From the NCBI RefSeq assembly GCF_010020825.1, contig NZ_JAACJE010000001.1:3100001-3164000 (forward strand): a DNA stretch of 64,000 bases, given 5' to 3'. The notes under the pieces are model-generated. The model searched no databases and had not been told where the DNA came from. It worked only from the letters and a program-made list of their open reading frames with translations. Origin of the DNA: Acidovorax sp. 210-6 (GTDB lineage: Bacteria; Pseudomonadota; Gammaproteobacteria; Burkholderiales; Burkholderiaceae_C). How positions within the stretch are numbered: position 1 is the first letter of the stretch; every line of letters starts with the position of its first letter. Positions 1 through 11,255 of the stretch are shown here, one piece after another. The position numbers were made by a program, and so were the translations under genes.

Positions 1-44
1 ATGGGGAGATGGTAGCAGCGATCGGCATCCGATGTTTCAAAGGG

Positions 45-99
45 TTTTTGGCCTCCAGCGCTTATTCCACAAGCGCCAGCAGCTATTATTTTTATAGCA
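45..99 (+). repeat. Interspersed short repeat, copy 1
   Basis: The pattern reads TTTTTGGCCTCCAGCGCTTA, a short spacer, AAGCGCCAGCAGCTATTA and then TTTTTATAGCA. The AGCGCTT/AAGCGC and AGCTAT/ATAGC parts form inverted half-repeats, so the transcript could fold into two small hairpins. It lies just downstream of the clsB stop codon. Similar copies recur across the window. Bases 1-44 hold no gene that I can support. Confidence 0.8.
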
Positions 100-110
100 C
101 CCCAGCAAAG

Positions 111-1331
111 TCAGTAGCGGTTGCCCGTGACCCACAGCGCCAGGCGCATGAGCACGAAGGCCACGCGGTCCAGGGCGCGTTCGTGCCAGGAGCGCAGCGC
201 ATAGCGTGTCGGGTCCAGCACCCTGCCCCCGTGCAGCATGGCGTGCTCCAGGCGCGCGCGCAGATCCTGGGCAAAGGCCGCGTCCTCGACCACCACGTTG
301 GCCTCGCGCGCCAGCAGCAGGCTCAGCGGGTCGAGGTTGGACGACCCCACGGTGGCCCAGGGCCGTGCGCCATGGGCGTCGATCACCGCCACCTTGGCGT
401 GCAGAAAGCTGGGCGCGTACTCGTGGATCTCGACCCCGGCCTTGAGCAGGGCACCATACACCGGGCGCGCCGCGTGGTACTGCATGAAGTATTCATAGCG
501 GCCTTGCAGCAGCAGACGCACCCGCACGCCTCTGCGTGCCGCCATTTGCAAGGCCACGCGCAGCTTGCGCCCCGGTACGAAGTAGGCGTTGGCAATGATG
601 ATTTCCTCGCGCGCCGCCGCAATGGCGCGGCGGTAGGCCTTTTCGATGCGGCTGCGGTGGCGCACGTTGTCGCGCAGCAGCAGCGCGGCGCGCATACCGG
701 GGCTGGTGTCGGCATCGGGCGCCGCATGGTGGGCCGCGCTGGCGGCGCGCAGCGCCTGCAGGGCTTCGGGCAGGCGGCGCTGGCTGGCGTCGCGCACGGC
801 CTGCATGCGCCACCACAGTTGTTCCATGGCATCGCTGGCCACCCCCACGAGCGCGCCCGTGGCCTGCACGGCAAAGTCAAAACGCGGCGCCACGAGGCGG
901 CCATGGTTGGGGTCGTGGAAATCGTCCAGCACATTGATGCCGCCACAGAACAGCACCCGGCCATCGACCACGCAGAGCTTGCGGTGCAGCCGCCGCCAAC
1001 GGCGCGGCAGCAACAACCCCAACGGACCCAGCGGCGAATACACCCGGCAATGCACGCCCGCAGCGCGCAGGCGATCGGCCCAGTCCTGCGGCAAACGGCC
1101 GGTACCTACGCCATCGACCACCAGGTGGGTGCGCACGCCGCGCCGGGCCGCACGCATCAGCGCCTGGGCCACCTCGGTGGCGGTGCCGGTGAAATCAAAA
1201 ATGTAGGTCTCGAACTGAATATCCGACAACGCCGCGTCCATCGCGGCTATCAGTGCGGGAAACAGCTCCTGCGCCCCTTGCAGCAGCTGTACCTGGTGGC
1301 CTTCGGTCAGTTCAAACGGAACACCTGCCAT
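111..1331 (-). CDS. clsB: Cardiolipin synthase B (phospholipase D family)
   Basis: This 406-aa protein has two PLD/HKD catalytic motifs, HRKLCVVD at residues 116-123 and HAKVAVID at 311-318. Each has the H-x-K-x4-D pattern and a following GG or GSSN segment. Length and motif spacing match the ClsB (YbhO) branch, which makes cardiolipin at the inner membrane by phosphatidyl transfer; E. coli ClsB is 413 aa. The chosen ATG lies 8 bases after the stop of the upstream endonuclease-like gene. An in-frame extension upstream is open only because it runs across that gene. The pair reproduces the ybhP-clsB neighbourhood of enterobacteria and is probably cotranscribed. Confidence 0.9.
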   Translation of the reverse strand: MAGVPFELTEGHQVQLLQGAQELFPALIAAMDAALSDIQFETYIFDFTGTATEVAQALMRAARRGVRTHLVVDGVGTGRLPQDWADRLRAAGVHCRVYSPLGPLGLLLPRRWRRLHRKLCVVDGRVLFCGGINVLDDFHDPNHGRLVAPRFDFAVQATGALVGVASDAMEQLWWRMQAVRDASQRRLPEALQALRAASAAHHAAPDADTSPGMRAALLLRDNVRHRSRIEKAYRRAIAAAREEIIIANAYFVPGRKLRVALQMAARRGVRVRLLLQGRYEYFMQYHAARPVYGALLKAGVEIHEYAPSFLHAKVAVIDAHGARPWATVGSSNLDPLSLLLAREANVVVEDAAFAQDLRARLEHAMLHGGRVLDPTRYALRSWHERALDRVAFVLMRLALWVTGNRY

Positions 1332-1339
1332 CGCGCGCG

Positions 1340-2077
1340 TCAGATCTTGAATTCCGCGATCAGGGGCAAGTGGTCGGACATGCGCCACCACACCCGTCCG
1401 CGCGGGACATGCAGGCCCACTGGGGTCAGGCCCCGGGCATAGACATGGTCGAGCTGCGCCAGCGGCAGGCGCGCGGGATAGGTGAAGGCACGCTGCTCCT
1501 CGTATTCGAGCAGCCCCAGCCCCGCGAGCATGCGGCCGATTTGCTTCCCCCAGTCGTTGAAGTCGCCCGCCACCAACAGCGGCGCATTGCGCGGAACCTC
1601 GCGTTCGATGAAGCGCTCGAGCAGGCCCACCTGGCGCACCCGGCTGCCCGGAATAAGGCCCAGGTGCACCACGATCACATGCACGTCGCGCCCGTGTGCA
1701 TGCACATGCACATGCAGCAGACCACGCTGCTCGAAGCGGTGGTCGGAGATGTCCTCGTGCTGGTGGCCCGCCACCGGCCAACGCGACAGCAGCGCGTTGC
1801 CATGTTCGCCATGGCGGGTGATAGCGTTGGTGCGGTAAACGGCCTCATAGCCTTCGGGCGCCAGAAAGTCCGCCTGCGGCATGTCCGGCCAGTACGGAAA
1901 AAAACGCGCCTCGCGCCGGTGCAGCTTGCGCACCTCTTGCAGACAGACGATGTCGGCATCGAGCTGCTCCACGGCCAAGCCCAGGTTGTGGATCTCCAGC
2001 CGACGCATCGGACCCAGGCCCTGTACGCCTTTGTGGATGTTGTAGGTGGCAACCCTAAGAATGTTGCTGCTGTGCAT
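1340..2077 (-). CDS. Endonuclease/exonuclease/phosphatase family protein (YbhP-like)
   Basis: The product is about 245 aa with the EEP-fold signature: ATYNIHKG near the N-terminus, a LQEVRKL segment with the metal-binding Glu, AGDFNDW in the centre and SDHLPL at the end. The family hydrolyses phosphodiester or phosphate-ester bonds with Mg2+. In the YbhP branch the substrate is unknown, but pairing with clsB suggests a membrane-lipid role. I prefer the ATG at 2077 because GGGTGA lies about ten bases upstream and the fold begins soon after. ATGs at 2134 and 2143 would add about 20 poorly conserved-looking residues. Confidence 0.8.
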   Translation of the reverse strand: MHSSNILRVATYNIHKGVQGLGPMRRLEIHNLGLAVEQLDADIVCLQEVRKLHRREARFFPYWPDMPQADFLAPEGYEAVYRTNAITRHGEHGNALLSRWPVAGHQHEDISDHRFEQRGLLHVHVHAHGRDVHVIVVHLGLIPGSRVRQVGLLERFIEREVPRNAPLLVAGDFNDWGKQIGRMLAGLGLLEYEEQRAFTYPARLPLAQLDHVYARGLTPVGLHVPRGRVWWRMSDHLPLIAEFKI

Positions 2078-2203
2078 ATGATCATTGTCACCCAGCAGGT
2101 GCCCAGCCGAAAAGCCCGCTGATGGGAGTTTCATGCAGAACACAAAGTTCTACACTAAGGCGTCATCATTGTTACGCGGCTACGCCGAACGTATCCCTCT
2201 TCC

Positions 2204-3847
2204 ATGGCAACCTCCCGCTCCCCCGACACGCTGGCTTTGGTGGTGGACAGCAATGTCACCTCGCGCGGCCTGCTGTCGGCGCAATTGCGGGATTACGGCG
2301 TGACCAAGGTGGTGCAGTGCAGCCGCATCCAGGACGCACGCAGTAGGCTGGAACACACGGTTTTCGACTACGTGCTGTGCGACCAGTACTTTCCGGACTC
2401 CCAATCCAGCGGCCAGACCTTGCTGGACGACCTGCGCCGCGCTCAGCTGCTGCCCTTCTCGACCGTGTTCTTCATGGTCACCACCGAGGCCACCTATGCA
2501 GCCGTGGCCGAAGCGGCCGAATCGGCGCTGGACGGCTACCTGCTCAAGCCCTTCACACCGCTGACGCTGTTCGAGCGCCTGAGCGCAGCACGCCAGCGCA
2601 AGACGCACCTGCGCCCCATCTTCGACGCCATCGAACAGGGCGACTTCGAGGCCGCTGCCAAGCTGTGCATTGCCCAGTTCACCGGGCGCAAGCCCTACTG
2701 GCTGTATGCCGCGCGCATAGGCTCGGAGCTGCTGCTGCGGCTGGGCCGCCACGAGGAGGCGCGCCTGCTGTTCGAGGCCATCCTCAAAGCCCGCGCCATT
2801 CCCTGGGCCAAACTGGGCGTGGCCCGCACACAGATCGAGGCAGGCCACCCGACACGCGCCGTGGCCACACTGATGGGCCTGATCGGCGAAGACCCTGGCT
2901 ACGCCGACGCCTACGATGTGCTGGGCCGCGCCCAGGTGGAAATGGGGCATTTTGCCGAGGCGATCGAAACCTATCGCACGGCCAGCGAGCTGACACCCGA
3001 CTCCGTGGTGCGCCTGCAGAAGCTGGGCATGATGTGCTACTACATGGGTGAGCGCGCCACCGCGGTGCAGGTGCTCTCGCGTGCCGTGGTGCTGGGCATC
3101 GATTCCAAGCTGTTCGACTACCAGTCGCTCGTGCTGCTCGCATTCGCCCACTTCGACGAAAAGGACGGCAAGGGCATCGACCGCTGCATTGCGGACTTTG
3201 GCCGTGTCCTGGACAAACATGGCAACAGCCAGCGCATCCAGCGTTTTGCGCAGGTCGTGGGCACGCTGCAGGCCATCCACCAGAATCAGGTGGCCCGGGC
3301 CGTGCAATTGGTCCGCAGCATGGCTCCGGAGATCCGGCACAGCGCCTTCGACCTGGAGGCCGCCTGCAACCTGGGCAGTCTGCTGTCGGTGCTGGCCAAC
3401 ACCTCCATCGATCTGCAAGAAGGCCACGAGTGGATCGAAGCCATCGGCATGCGCTATTCGAGTACGCGCGGCCTGTGCGAGCTGCTGGCCAGTGCCTGCC
3501 GCAGCTGCGAGGCCTATGCGGACAAGATCCGCGATTGCCTGCAACGCGTGAACCGGATGGCCGAAGAAGCCATGGCGCAGCACCTGGCCGGCGCCCCTGC
3601 CCAGGCCCTCGACTCCCTGCTGCAGTCCACCCGCAAACACCTCAACACCAAGCTCATCGACCTGGCACAGCAGCTCCTGCTGCGCCACCAGACCCATCTG
3701 CCCGACGCACCGGCGCTGCAAGAGCAGATCGACGATCTGCGCACCCAATGCGGCAGCGCCCCGGCAAGAGCCCTGCTCGGACAAGACAGCGAACGCCAAC
3801 CCGGTGGAGTGGCGCTGCGCGCGACGGCCAACGCGTCAGCGGCCTGA
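2204..3847 (+). CDS. Response regulator receiver-TPR protein
   Basis: The 547-aa protein starts with a CheY-like receiver domain: acidic D15, phospho-acceptor D60 in DYVLCDQYF, and K115 in LLKPF. The rest is helical with TPR-like repeats, clearest at residues 205-290 (for example YADAYDVLGRAQVEMGHFAEAIETYR, paraphrased from a longer repeat). No DNA-binding, kinase or enzymatic output domain is visible, so the output is probably protein-protein interaction. It is divergent from the ybhP-like gene across a 126-bp gap and has no adjacent histidine kinase. Its last 12 bases overlap the end of nudB on the opposite strand. Confidence 0.8.
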   Translation: MATSRSPDTLALVVDSNVTSRGLLSAQLRDYGVTKVVQCSRIQDARSRLEHTVFDYVLCDQYFPDSQSSGQTLLDDLRRAQLLPFSTVFFMVTTEATYAAVAEAAESALDGYLLKPFTPLTLFERLSAARQRKTHLRPIFDAIEQGDFEAAAKLCIAQFTGRKPYWLYAARIGSELLLRLGRHEEARLLFEAILKARAIPWAKLGVARTQIEAGHPTRAVATLMGLIGEDPGYADAYDVLGRAQVEMGHFAEAIETYRTASELTPDSVVRLQKLGMMCYYMGERATAVQVLSRAVVLGIDSKLFDYQSLVLLAFAHFDEKDGKGIDRCIADFGRVLDKHGNSQRIQRFAQVVGTLQAIHQNQVARAVQLVRSMAPEIRHSAFDLEAACNLGSLLSVLANTSIDLQEGHEWIEAIGMRYSSTRGLCELLASACRSCEAYADKIRDCLQRVNRMAEEAMAQHLAGAPAQALDSLLQSTRKHLNTKLIDLAQQLLLRHQTHLPDAPALQEQIDDLRTQCGSAPARALLGQDSERQPGGVALRATANASAA

Positions 3848-4330
3848 CGGCCCTGGAGCGCCCTGCACACCAGGCAGCACCGCCAAGCGTGGCAGCCAAA
3901 GGCAGGCCTCGGCATTGGAAGGCGAATAGCAGGCGTCGGCCGCATCCAACCAGGGCAGCCATTTCCAATCCACATGCTCGCGCGGGTTGAGCACCACCGG
4001 CGTGCCGGCCGGCACCTGAAGACTGAACAGGTGCTCGGTGTTCTCGCACACACCGGGCGCGTAGCGGTGCAGCCATTGCGGGTAGATGCCGTAGATGTTC
4101 TCCAGATGCCAGTCGCGCAGGATGCAGCCGGGCGCCCGCGCATCGATGCCGGTTTCCTCCCAGACCTCACGCACGGCGGCTTCTTCAAAGCTCTCGTGAA
4201 GATGGTCTTTGCTGCCGGTGACCGATTGCCAGAACTCCGGCGCATCGGCCCGTCGGATCAGCAGCACATCGAGCGCGGCGGTATGGATCACCACCAGCAC
4301 CGATTCGGGAATCTTGTAAGACCGAGGCAC
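3836..4330 (-). CDS. nudB: Dihydroneopterin triphosphate diphosphatase (Nudix)
   Basis: NudB removes pyrophosphate from dihydroneopterin triphosphate, the second step of folate synthesis. The 164-aa product starts PRSYKIPESVLVVIHT, typical of NudB, and carries a Nudix box at residues 39-62 ending REVWEETGI. The first spacer has six residues rather than five between the Gly and the first Glu. I recall that variant from burkholderial NudB. The start is taken as the GTG at 4330, preceded by AGGGCAGG and 13 bases from the previous gene's stop; no nearer ATG exists. Location beside aspS is common in Betaproteobacteria. Confidence 0.85.
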   Translation of the reverse strand: MPRSYKIPESVLVVIHTAALDVLLIRRADAPEFWQSVTGSKDHLHESFEEAAVREVWEETGIDARAPGCILRDWHLENIYGIYPQWLHRYAPGVCENTEHLFSLQVPAGTPVVLNPREHVDWKWLPWLDAADACYSPSNAEACLWLPRLAVLPGVQGAPGPSGR

Positions 4331-4343
4331 CGCCCTGCCCTGC

Positions 4344-5177
4344 TCAGCCGCCACGCTCCTTTTGCGCGCCAGCGCGAACGGGCACGTCCGGCGGCAGTTC
4401 CTTGGCCTGCAAGGCACGCACCTGCACCACCAGCTGGTTGTGCGCGTCCAGGAAGGCCGCCGCAATCACTTTGCCCTCGTTGGTATTGCTCCAGCCAGCG
4501 CCCGCCCCGCCGCCCAGCTTGCCAAACGCGATGCCGGCCACGCCCAGATCGGTGGTGCGCGCCGAGCCCGTGGCCGCCGCCACCTGCTCGGTGGTTTCGT
4601 TGTCGGACAACAGCAGCGCGGTCTGCGCCTCCTTGAGCTTGACCTGTTCGGCCAGCCCGATCAGGCCCGCCATGTCGCGCAGCACCGGGATCATGGCCAT
4701 GATGCCCGCCAGGCCGCGCCCGGCGTCCTGCTCGCTGAAGGTCAGGCTGGGGGTGAGCGTGTACTGCGCCTCGTAGCCCTTGCCCTTGGCCACGGTGGTG
4801 TTCTTGCGCAGCACGCCGGATTCGCGCAGCTCCTGCTCCTGCAGCGTGCCGCGCAGGCCGGCCGCGCGGTCCACCACGCGAAAGCACCCACTCTGCTGCG
4901 CCAGCAGCTTGACCAACGGCACGGGCGAGGCCGGCAACTGGTAGGCACCGCCCATCACGTAACCATGGGGGTTCTCGGCCAGCGCCAGCGTGGCCACGGG
5001 TGCGTCGCAACGCACCAGCTCGCGCGCGGCGTTCTGCGCGCCCTGCGGCCCGGCCGATCCGGTGACTACCGAGCCGCCCTGGCCCAGTTCGGTTTTCTTC
5101 TCGCCACAGGCCACCAGGGCCAGTGCCACCAGCAGCGCAACGCAGGAAGTTTTCAAGCAATCTCGGGCCACGTTCAT
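4344..5177 (-). CDS. CsgG/HfaB-family lipoprotein
   Basis: The 277-aa precursor has a lipoprotein signal peptide with lipobox LVAC (Cys24). The body resembles CsgG-type proteins: a Cys in the QSGCFRVVDR strand, GVAGIAFGKLGGGAG in the middle, and a C-terminal VIAAAFLDAHNQLVVQVRAL segment. CsgG proteins form outer-membrane pores that secrete amyloid subunits. No curli-like subunit or CsgE/F partner is seen nearby, so a solitary envelope role is likely and the secreted substrate, if any, is unknown. It sits between aspS and nudB on the same strand, behind the aspS terminator. Confidence 0.7.
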   Translation of the reverse strand: MNVARDCLKTSCVALLVALALVACGEKKTELGQGGSVVTGSAGPQGAQNAARELVRCDAPVATLALAENPHGYVMGGAYQLPASPVPLVKLLAQQSGCFRVVDRAAGLRGTLQEQELRESGVLRKNTTVAKGKGYEAQYTLTPSLTFSEQDAGRGLAGIMAMIPVLRDMAGLIGLAEQVKLKEAQTALLLSDNETTEQVAAATGSARTTDLGVAGIAFGKLGGGAGAGWSNTNEGKVIAAAFLDAHNQLVVQVRALQAKELPPDVPVRAGAQKERGG

Positions 5178-5208
5178 CCTCGGTCAGTCAAACGGCGCAT
5201 GCGCCATG

Positions 5209-5232
5209 AAAAAAGGGCGCCCGAAGGCGCCC
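5209..5232 (-). terminator. Rho-independent terminator after aspS
   Basis: Read on the minus strand, GGGCGCC-TTCG-GGCGCCC is a perfect 7-bp stem with a UUCG-type tetraloop followed by six T residues. It lies 24 bp past the aspS stop and upstream of the CsgG-like gene, so it should separate the two transcripts. Confidence 0.9.
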
Positions 5233-5255
5233 CTGATTCTGCCCCATGGCCGGGT

Positions 5256-7067
<1,812 letters not shown>

Positions 7068-7105
7068 GGCAAAACTTCCGGCGCCGTCGTGGCGCATAAA
7101 AAAGG

Positions 7106-7726
7106 TTACTTGATTGTTGCGGGAACGGGGTCAACCGGCGCGACCACGCCCATGGAAACGATGTAGCGCAAAGCCGCATCGACACTCATGTCGAGTTCGA
7201 CGCAATCGCTCTTGCGCACCATCACGAAATACCCGCCCGTCGGGTTGGGCGTGGTGGGCACGTACACGCTGACGAATTCATCGCGCAGGTAAGCAGCCAC
7301 CTCGCCGCTGGGTGCGCCGGTGACGAAGGCCACTGTCCACACCCCCTCGCGCGGCCACTGCACCAGCACCGCGGTGCGGAAGGCATTGCCGCTTTCGGAA
7401 AACAGGGTGTCCGACACCTGCTTGACGATCGAATAGATCGACCGCACCACCGGGATGCGGCTGACCAGGTGGTCGCCCCAGGCGACCAGCTTGCGCCCGG
7501 CAAAGTTGCTGGCCACCGCACCGGTCACCAGCAGAATGAGCAGCGTCAGCAGAACCCCGAAACCGGGGATGTGGAAACCCAGCAAGCGGTCCGGATGCCA
7601 GGCCTCGGGCAGGATCAGCAGCGTCTGGTCCAGCATGCCGACGATCCAGTGAAGCACCGAAATGGTGATCGCCCCAGGAACGATCACCAGCAGACCAGTG
7701 AAAAGCCACTTGCGCAAGGGAGCCAT
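7106..7726 (-). CDS. DUF502 family membrane protein
   Basis: The 206-aa protein has two hydrophobic segments near residues 8-29 and 52-72 and the DUF502 hallmarks [25 protein letters not shown] and [12 protein letters not shown]. The family is widespread and its function is not established. Position just upstream of aspS and just downstream of an fmdB-like gene is conserved in many Betaproteobacteria. The gene starts 7 bp after the FmdB stop, suggesting cotranscription of FmdB, DUF502 and aspS. Confidence 0.9.
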   Translation of the reverse strand: MAPLRKWLFTGLLVIVPGAITISVLHWIVGMLDQTLLILPEAWHPDRLLGFHIPGFGVLLTLLILLVTGAVASNFAGRKLVAWGDHLVSRIPVVRSIYSIVKQVSDTLFSESGNAFRTAVLVQWPREGVWTVAFVTGAPSGEVAAYLRDEFVSVYVPTTPNPTGGYFVMVRKSDCVELDMSVDAALRYIVSMGVVAPVDPVPATIK

Positions 7727-7733
7727 CTGGGGC

Positions 7734-8024
7734 TCAACTCGACGCGGCCGGGCTGGCCGCAGCGGCAGCCGGACAGCTGGCGCAGGATTCCTTTGCGGCT
7801 GCGGGCGCAGATTCGCCGGAACCGGCTGCAGCACCGCTACTACCGCCACGGAAATCGGTCGCATACCAGCCCGAGCCCTTGAGCTGGAAACCGGCAGCCG
7901 TGATCTGTTTGGAAAAGGCTTCCGCCCCACAGGCCGGGCAGGTGGTCAGCAGAGGATCCGAGATTTTTTGCAGCACATCCTTGGCATGGCCACAGGAGCC
8001 GCATTTGTAGGCATAGATTGGCAT
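7734..8024 (-). CDS. FmdB-family zinc ribbon protein
   Basis: The 96-aa protein begins MPIYAYKCGSCGH and carries two CxxC knuckles (C8/C11 and C29/C32), the FmdB-type regulatory zinc ribbon. The C-terminal third is a low-complexity Ala/Gly/Ser tail containing an extra CASC, which is not part of the domain. The family is annotated as putative regulatory proteins, and its target here is unknown. It is the first gene of the apparent fmdB-DUF502-aspS transcription unit. Confidence 0.88.
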   Translation of the reverse strand: MPIYAYKCGSCGHAKDVLQKISDPLLTTCPACGAEAFSKQITAAGFQLKGSGWYATDFRGGSSGAAAGSGESAPAAAKESCASCPAAAAASPAASS

Positions 8025-8125
8025 ATCGCGAGCCTGGACTGTTAGTGCAAAGCCTTCAATTATAGGCGGCCTCCCTGCTTTCAAGCCGGAAGGCCGCAAC
8101 CAGAGCTGCACGGTTACCGCCCGAT

Positions 8126-9583
8126 TCAGGCCCCGGCGCTGCCCTCGTAATGGTGCACATGCCCCTTGTGGTCCGGCACGAACTGCGGCAGCAGCGAGCC
8201 CGCCACCATGCCCACCAAGGCAGCCAGCAACCCGGCGAGTTGCTGCGGGAACGCCTCCGACAGCGATGCACTGGCCACGAACAGCAACCACACACCCAGG
8301 CCCATGGCCACCGCCATCAAAGCGCCCTGCGTGGTGGCGCGCTTCCAATAGAGGCCGAACACCAGCGGCACGAACGCCCCCACCAGCGGCACCTGGTAGG
8401 CACCAGAGACCATTTCATAGATCGACGTGCCCTGCATGGTGATGGCATAGGTCAGCACACAGCCCGTGAACACCAGCACGGACACCCGCATGGCCTTGAG
8501 CGTCATGGCATCGCTCATGCCTGGACGCAGGTTGCGCAGGATGTTCTCGACGAAGGTGGTCGATGGCGCCAGCAGCGTGGCCGACGCCGTGGACATGATG
8601 GCCGACAGCAACGCACCAAAGAAGGCAATCTGCAATACCAGCGGCATGCGCTCCATGACCAGCGTGGGCAGCACCTTCTGCGGATCGTCCTTCAGCAGGG
8701 CCTGTGCCGTCTCGGGCATGATCAAAATGGCAGAGGTGACCACGAACATCGGGATGAAGGCGAACAGCAGGTAGAGCACGCCACCGATCACCGGGCCGGT
8801 GCGCGCCGTGCTGGCACTGTTGGAGGACATGACGCGCTGGAACACGTCCTGCTGCGGAATGGAACCCAGCATCATGGTGATGGCCGACGCAATGAAGAAG
8901 GACCACTCCTTCATCCCCCCATCCTTGGGAAAGAACTGGAACTTTCCTTCGCGCGCAGCATAGTCGATGACCTTGCCGGCGCCACCGGCCAGATCGGCAG
9001 CAAACCAGGCGATGGCGATCAGGCCCAGGGCAATGACGATCATCTGCACAAAATCGGTCAGCGCCACCGACCACATGCCACCATACAAGGTATAGACCAG
9101 CACCACCAGCGTACCGAGCACCATGCCCGCGGTGATGGACATGGCGCCCTGCGTGAGCAGGTTGAAGACCAGACCCAGGGCCGTGATCTGCGCGGCAACC
9201 CAGCCGAGGTAGCTGAAGATGATGATGGCGGAACACAGCACCTCGATGGACCGCCCGAAACGCTGGCGGTAGTAGTCACCCAGCGTGATCAGGTTCTTCT
9301 GGTAGAGCCGGTAGGCAAAGAACAGGCCGACCAGCACCAGGCACATGGACGCACCGAACGGGTCCTCGACCACAGCGCCCAGCCCGCCATCGACGAACCG
9401 CGCCGAGACGCCAAGCACCGTCTCGGAGCCAAACCAGGTCGCGAACGTGGTCGCAATCACCACGGCCAGCGGCAGGCTGCGGCCCGCCACCGCATAGTCC
9501 GCAGTGTTGTGCACGCGCGTGGCGGCATACAGGCCGATGGCAATGGATGCGAGCAAATACAGAACGATGAAGGTGACCAGCAT
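8126..9583 (-). CDS. Sodium:solute symporter (SSS family)
   Basis: The 485-aa polytopic membrane protein starts MLVTFIVLYLLASIAIG and shows the SSS fold: ADYAVAGRSLP after helix 1, FATWFGSETVLG in the Na+-binding region, and about 13 hydrophobic segments overall. It would couple Na+ influx to uptake of an organic solute at the inner membrane. The substrate cannot be read from the sequence. The ATG at 9583 has GGAG seven bases upstream; a longer frame adds residues that look non-coding. It has no obvious operon partner. Confidence 0.85.
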   Translation of the reverse strand: MLVTFIVLYLLASIAIGLYAATRVHNTADYAVAGRSLPLAVVIATTFATWFGSETVLGVSARFVDGGLGAVVEDPFGASMCLVLVGLFFAYRLYQKNLITLGDYYRQRFGRSIEVLCSAIIIFSYLGWVAAQITALGLVFNLLTQGAMSITAGMVLGTLVVLVYTLYGGMWSVALTDFVQMIVIALGLIAIAWFAADLAGGAGKVIDYAAREGKFQFFPKDGGMKEWSFFIASAITMMLGSIPQQDVFQRVMSSNSASTARTGPVIGGVLYLLFAFIPMFVVTSAILIMPETAQALLKDDPQKVLPTLVMERMPLVLQIAFFGALLSAIMSTASATLLAPSTTFVENILRNLRPGMSDAMTLKAMRVSVLVFTGCVLTYAITMQGTSIYEMVSGAYQVPLVGAFVPLVFGLYWKRATTQGALMAVAMGLGVWLLFVASASLSEAFPQQLAGLLAALVGMVAGSLLPQFVPDHKGHVHHYEGSAGA

Positions 9584-9686
9584 GCGCCGCTCCGCGATGT
9601 AGGTGGTGGTTATGACAAAACGACGCGCATTATCTGCGCATCCGTTGCACAACGGGACCGGGCACCACCGAGATGGGAAGAAACCC

Positions 9687-11255
9687 CTAGAAAACCCGCA
9701 CCCGCACGATGATCTGCATCACGATCAGGCCCAGCACAAACCCCAAGCCCGAGTACAGCAGTCCCTGCAACAGATGATTGGTGCGCCGTTGCTCGCGCAG
9801 CAACTCCAGCAGCTCACGCTGCTGCTGGGGCGTCCCCTGGCGCTGCAGGTGGTCGTGCAAGAGTCGGGGCAAGGCGGGCAGGATCTTGGCGTAGTGCGGC
9901 AACTGGTCGCGCAGTTCGCGGCGCAGGCGCTGGGGGCCAAGCTGGTCCAGCATCCACTTTTCCAGGAAGGGCTTGGCCGTGCTCCACAGGTCCAGGTCGG
10001 GGTCGAGCTGGCGACCCAGGCCTTCGATGTTGAGCAGGGTTTTCTGCAGCAGCACCAGCTGGGGCTGGATCTCCACATTGAAGCGCCGCGAGGTCTGGAA
10101 CAGCCGCAGCAACACCATGCCCAGGGATATTTCCTTCAGGGGTCGGTCGAAATACGGCTCGCACACCGTGCGCACCGCGGCCTCCAGTTCGTTGACGCGG
10201 GTCTCGGGCGGCACCCAGCCGCTTTCGATGTGCAGCTCGGCCACGCGCTTGTAGTCGCGCCGGAAAAACGCGGTGAAGTTCTGCGCCAGGTACTCTTTGT
10301 CGAACTCGGTGAGCGTGCCCACAATGCCAAAGTCCAGCGAAATATAGCGCCCGAAAGTGGCCGGGTCCAGGCTGACCTGGATGTTGCCGGGGTGCATGTC
10401 CGCATGGAAAAATCCGTCGCGAAACACCTGGGTGAAGAAGATGGTCACCCCGTCGCGCGCCAGCTTGGGAATATCGACCCCCGCTTCGCGCAGACGATCC
10501 ACTTGGCTGATGGGCACGCCATTCATGCGTTCCATCACCATCACTTCGGGGTGGCAGAAGTCCCAGTGAATGATGGGCACTTCCACGAGGTTCAGCCCTT
10601 CCATGTTGCGGCGCAACTGCGCGGCATTGGCGGCCTCGCGCACCAGGTCCAGCTCGTCGTGCAGGTAGTTGTCGAACTCAGCCACCACCTCGCGCGGCTT
10701 GAGGCGCTTGCCATCGGCCGACAGGCTTTCCACCCAGCCCGCCATCATGCGCATGAGGCTCAGGTCTTTCTCGATGACATGCAGCATGCCCGGCCGCAAC
10801 ACTTTGACAGCAACCTCGTGCTGCTGGCCCTTGCGGTCACGCAGGCGAGCGAAGTGCACCTGGGCAATGGAGGCGCTGGCCACCGGCTCACGCTCGAAAT
10901 GCTCGAACACCTCGCCAATGGGTCGCTTGAAGGCGCGCTCAATGGTGGCAATGGCCACGGCGGGGTCAAACGGCGGCACCCGGTCCTGCAGCAGCGCCAA
11001 TTCATCGGCGATGTCCGGCGGCATCAGATCGCGCCGCGTGGACAGCACCTGGCCGAACTTCACAAAAATCGGCCCCAGCCGCTCCAACGCCTCACGCAGA
11101 CGCTGCCCGCGCGGCGCACTCAGGTCGCGCCCCACCGACACGGTGCGCGCCAGCAGGCGCAGCCAGGGCTTCTGGAAGCTGGTGAGCACCAGCTCGTCCA
11201 GGCCAAAACGCAGCACCACCCAGACGATGGTGGCCCCTCGGAAGAATTGCTTCAT
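9687..11255 (-). CDS. ubiB: Ubiquinone biosynthesis protein UbiB
   Basis: This 522-aa ABC1/ADCK-type atypical kinase/ATPase is needed for ubiquinone assembly. It has the diagnostic KFGQ motif (residues 66-69), the Ala-rich ASIAQVH loop, ExD-type catalytic residues around [10 protein letters not shown] and SLDFGIVG, and a C-terminal hydrophobic membrane anchor ([15 protein letters not shown]). Length is close to E. coli UbiB (546 aa). Its ATG overlaps the ubiJ stop by four bases, so the two are translationally coupled. Confidence 0.95.
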   Translation of the reverse strand: MKQFFRGATIVWVVLRFGLDELVLTSFQKPWLRLLARTVSVGRDLSAPRGQRLREALERLGPIFVKFGQVLSTRRDLMPPDIADELALLQDRVPPFDPAVAIATIERAFKRPIGEVFEHFEREPVASASIAQVHFARLRDRKGQQHEVAVKVLRPGMLHVIEKDLSLMRMMAGWVESLSADGKRLKPREVVAEFDNYLHDELDLVREAANAAQLRRNMEGLNLVEVPIIHWDFCHPEVMVMERMNGVPISQVDRLREAGVDIPKLARDGVTIFFTQVFRDGFFHADMHPGNIQVSLDPATFGRYISLDFGIVGTLTEFDKEYLAQNFTAFFRRDYKRVAELHIESGWVPPETRVNELEAAVRTVCEPYFDRPLKEISLGMVLLRLFQTSRRFNVEIQPQLVLLQKTLLNIEGLGRQLDPDLDLWSTAKPFLEKWMLDQLGPQRLRRELRDQLPHYAKILPALPRLLHDHLQRQGTPQQQRELLELLREQRRTNHLLQGLLYSGLGFVLGLIVMQIIVRVRVF

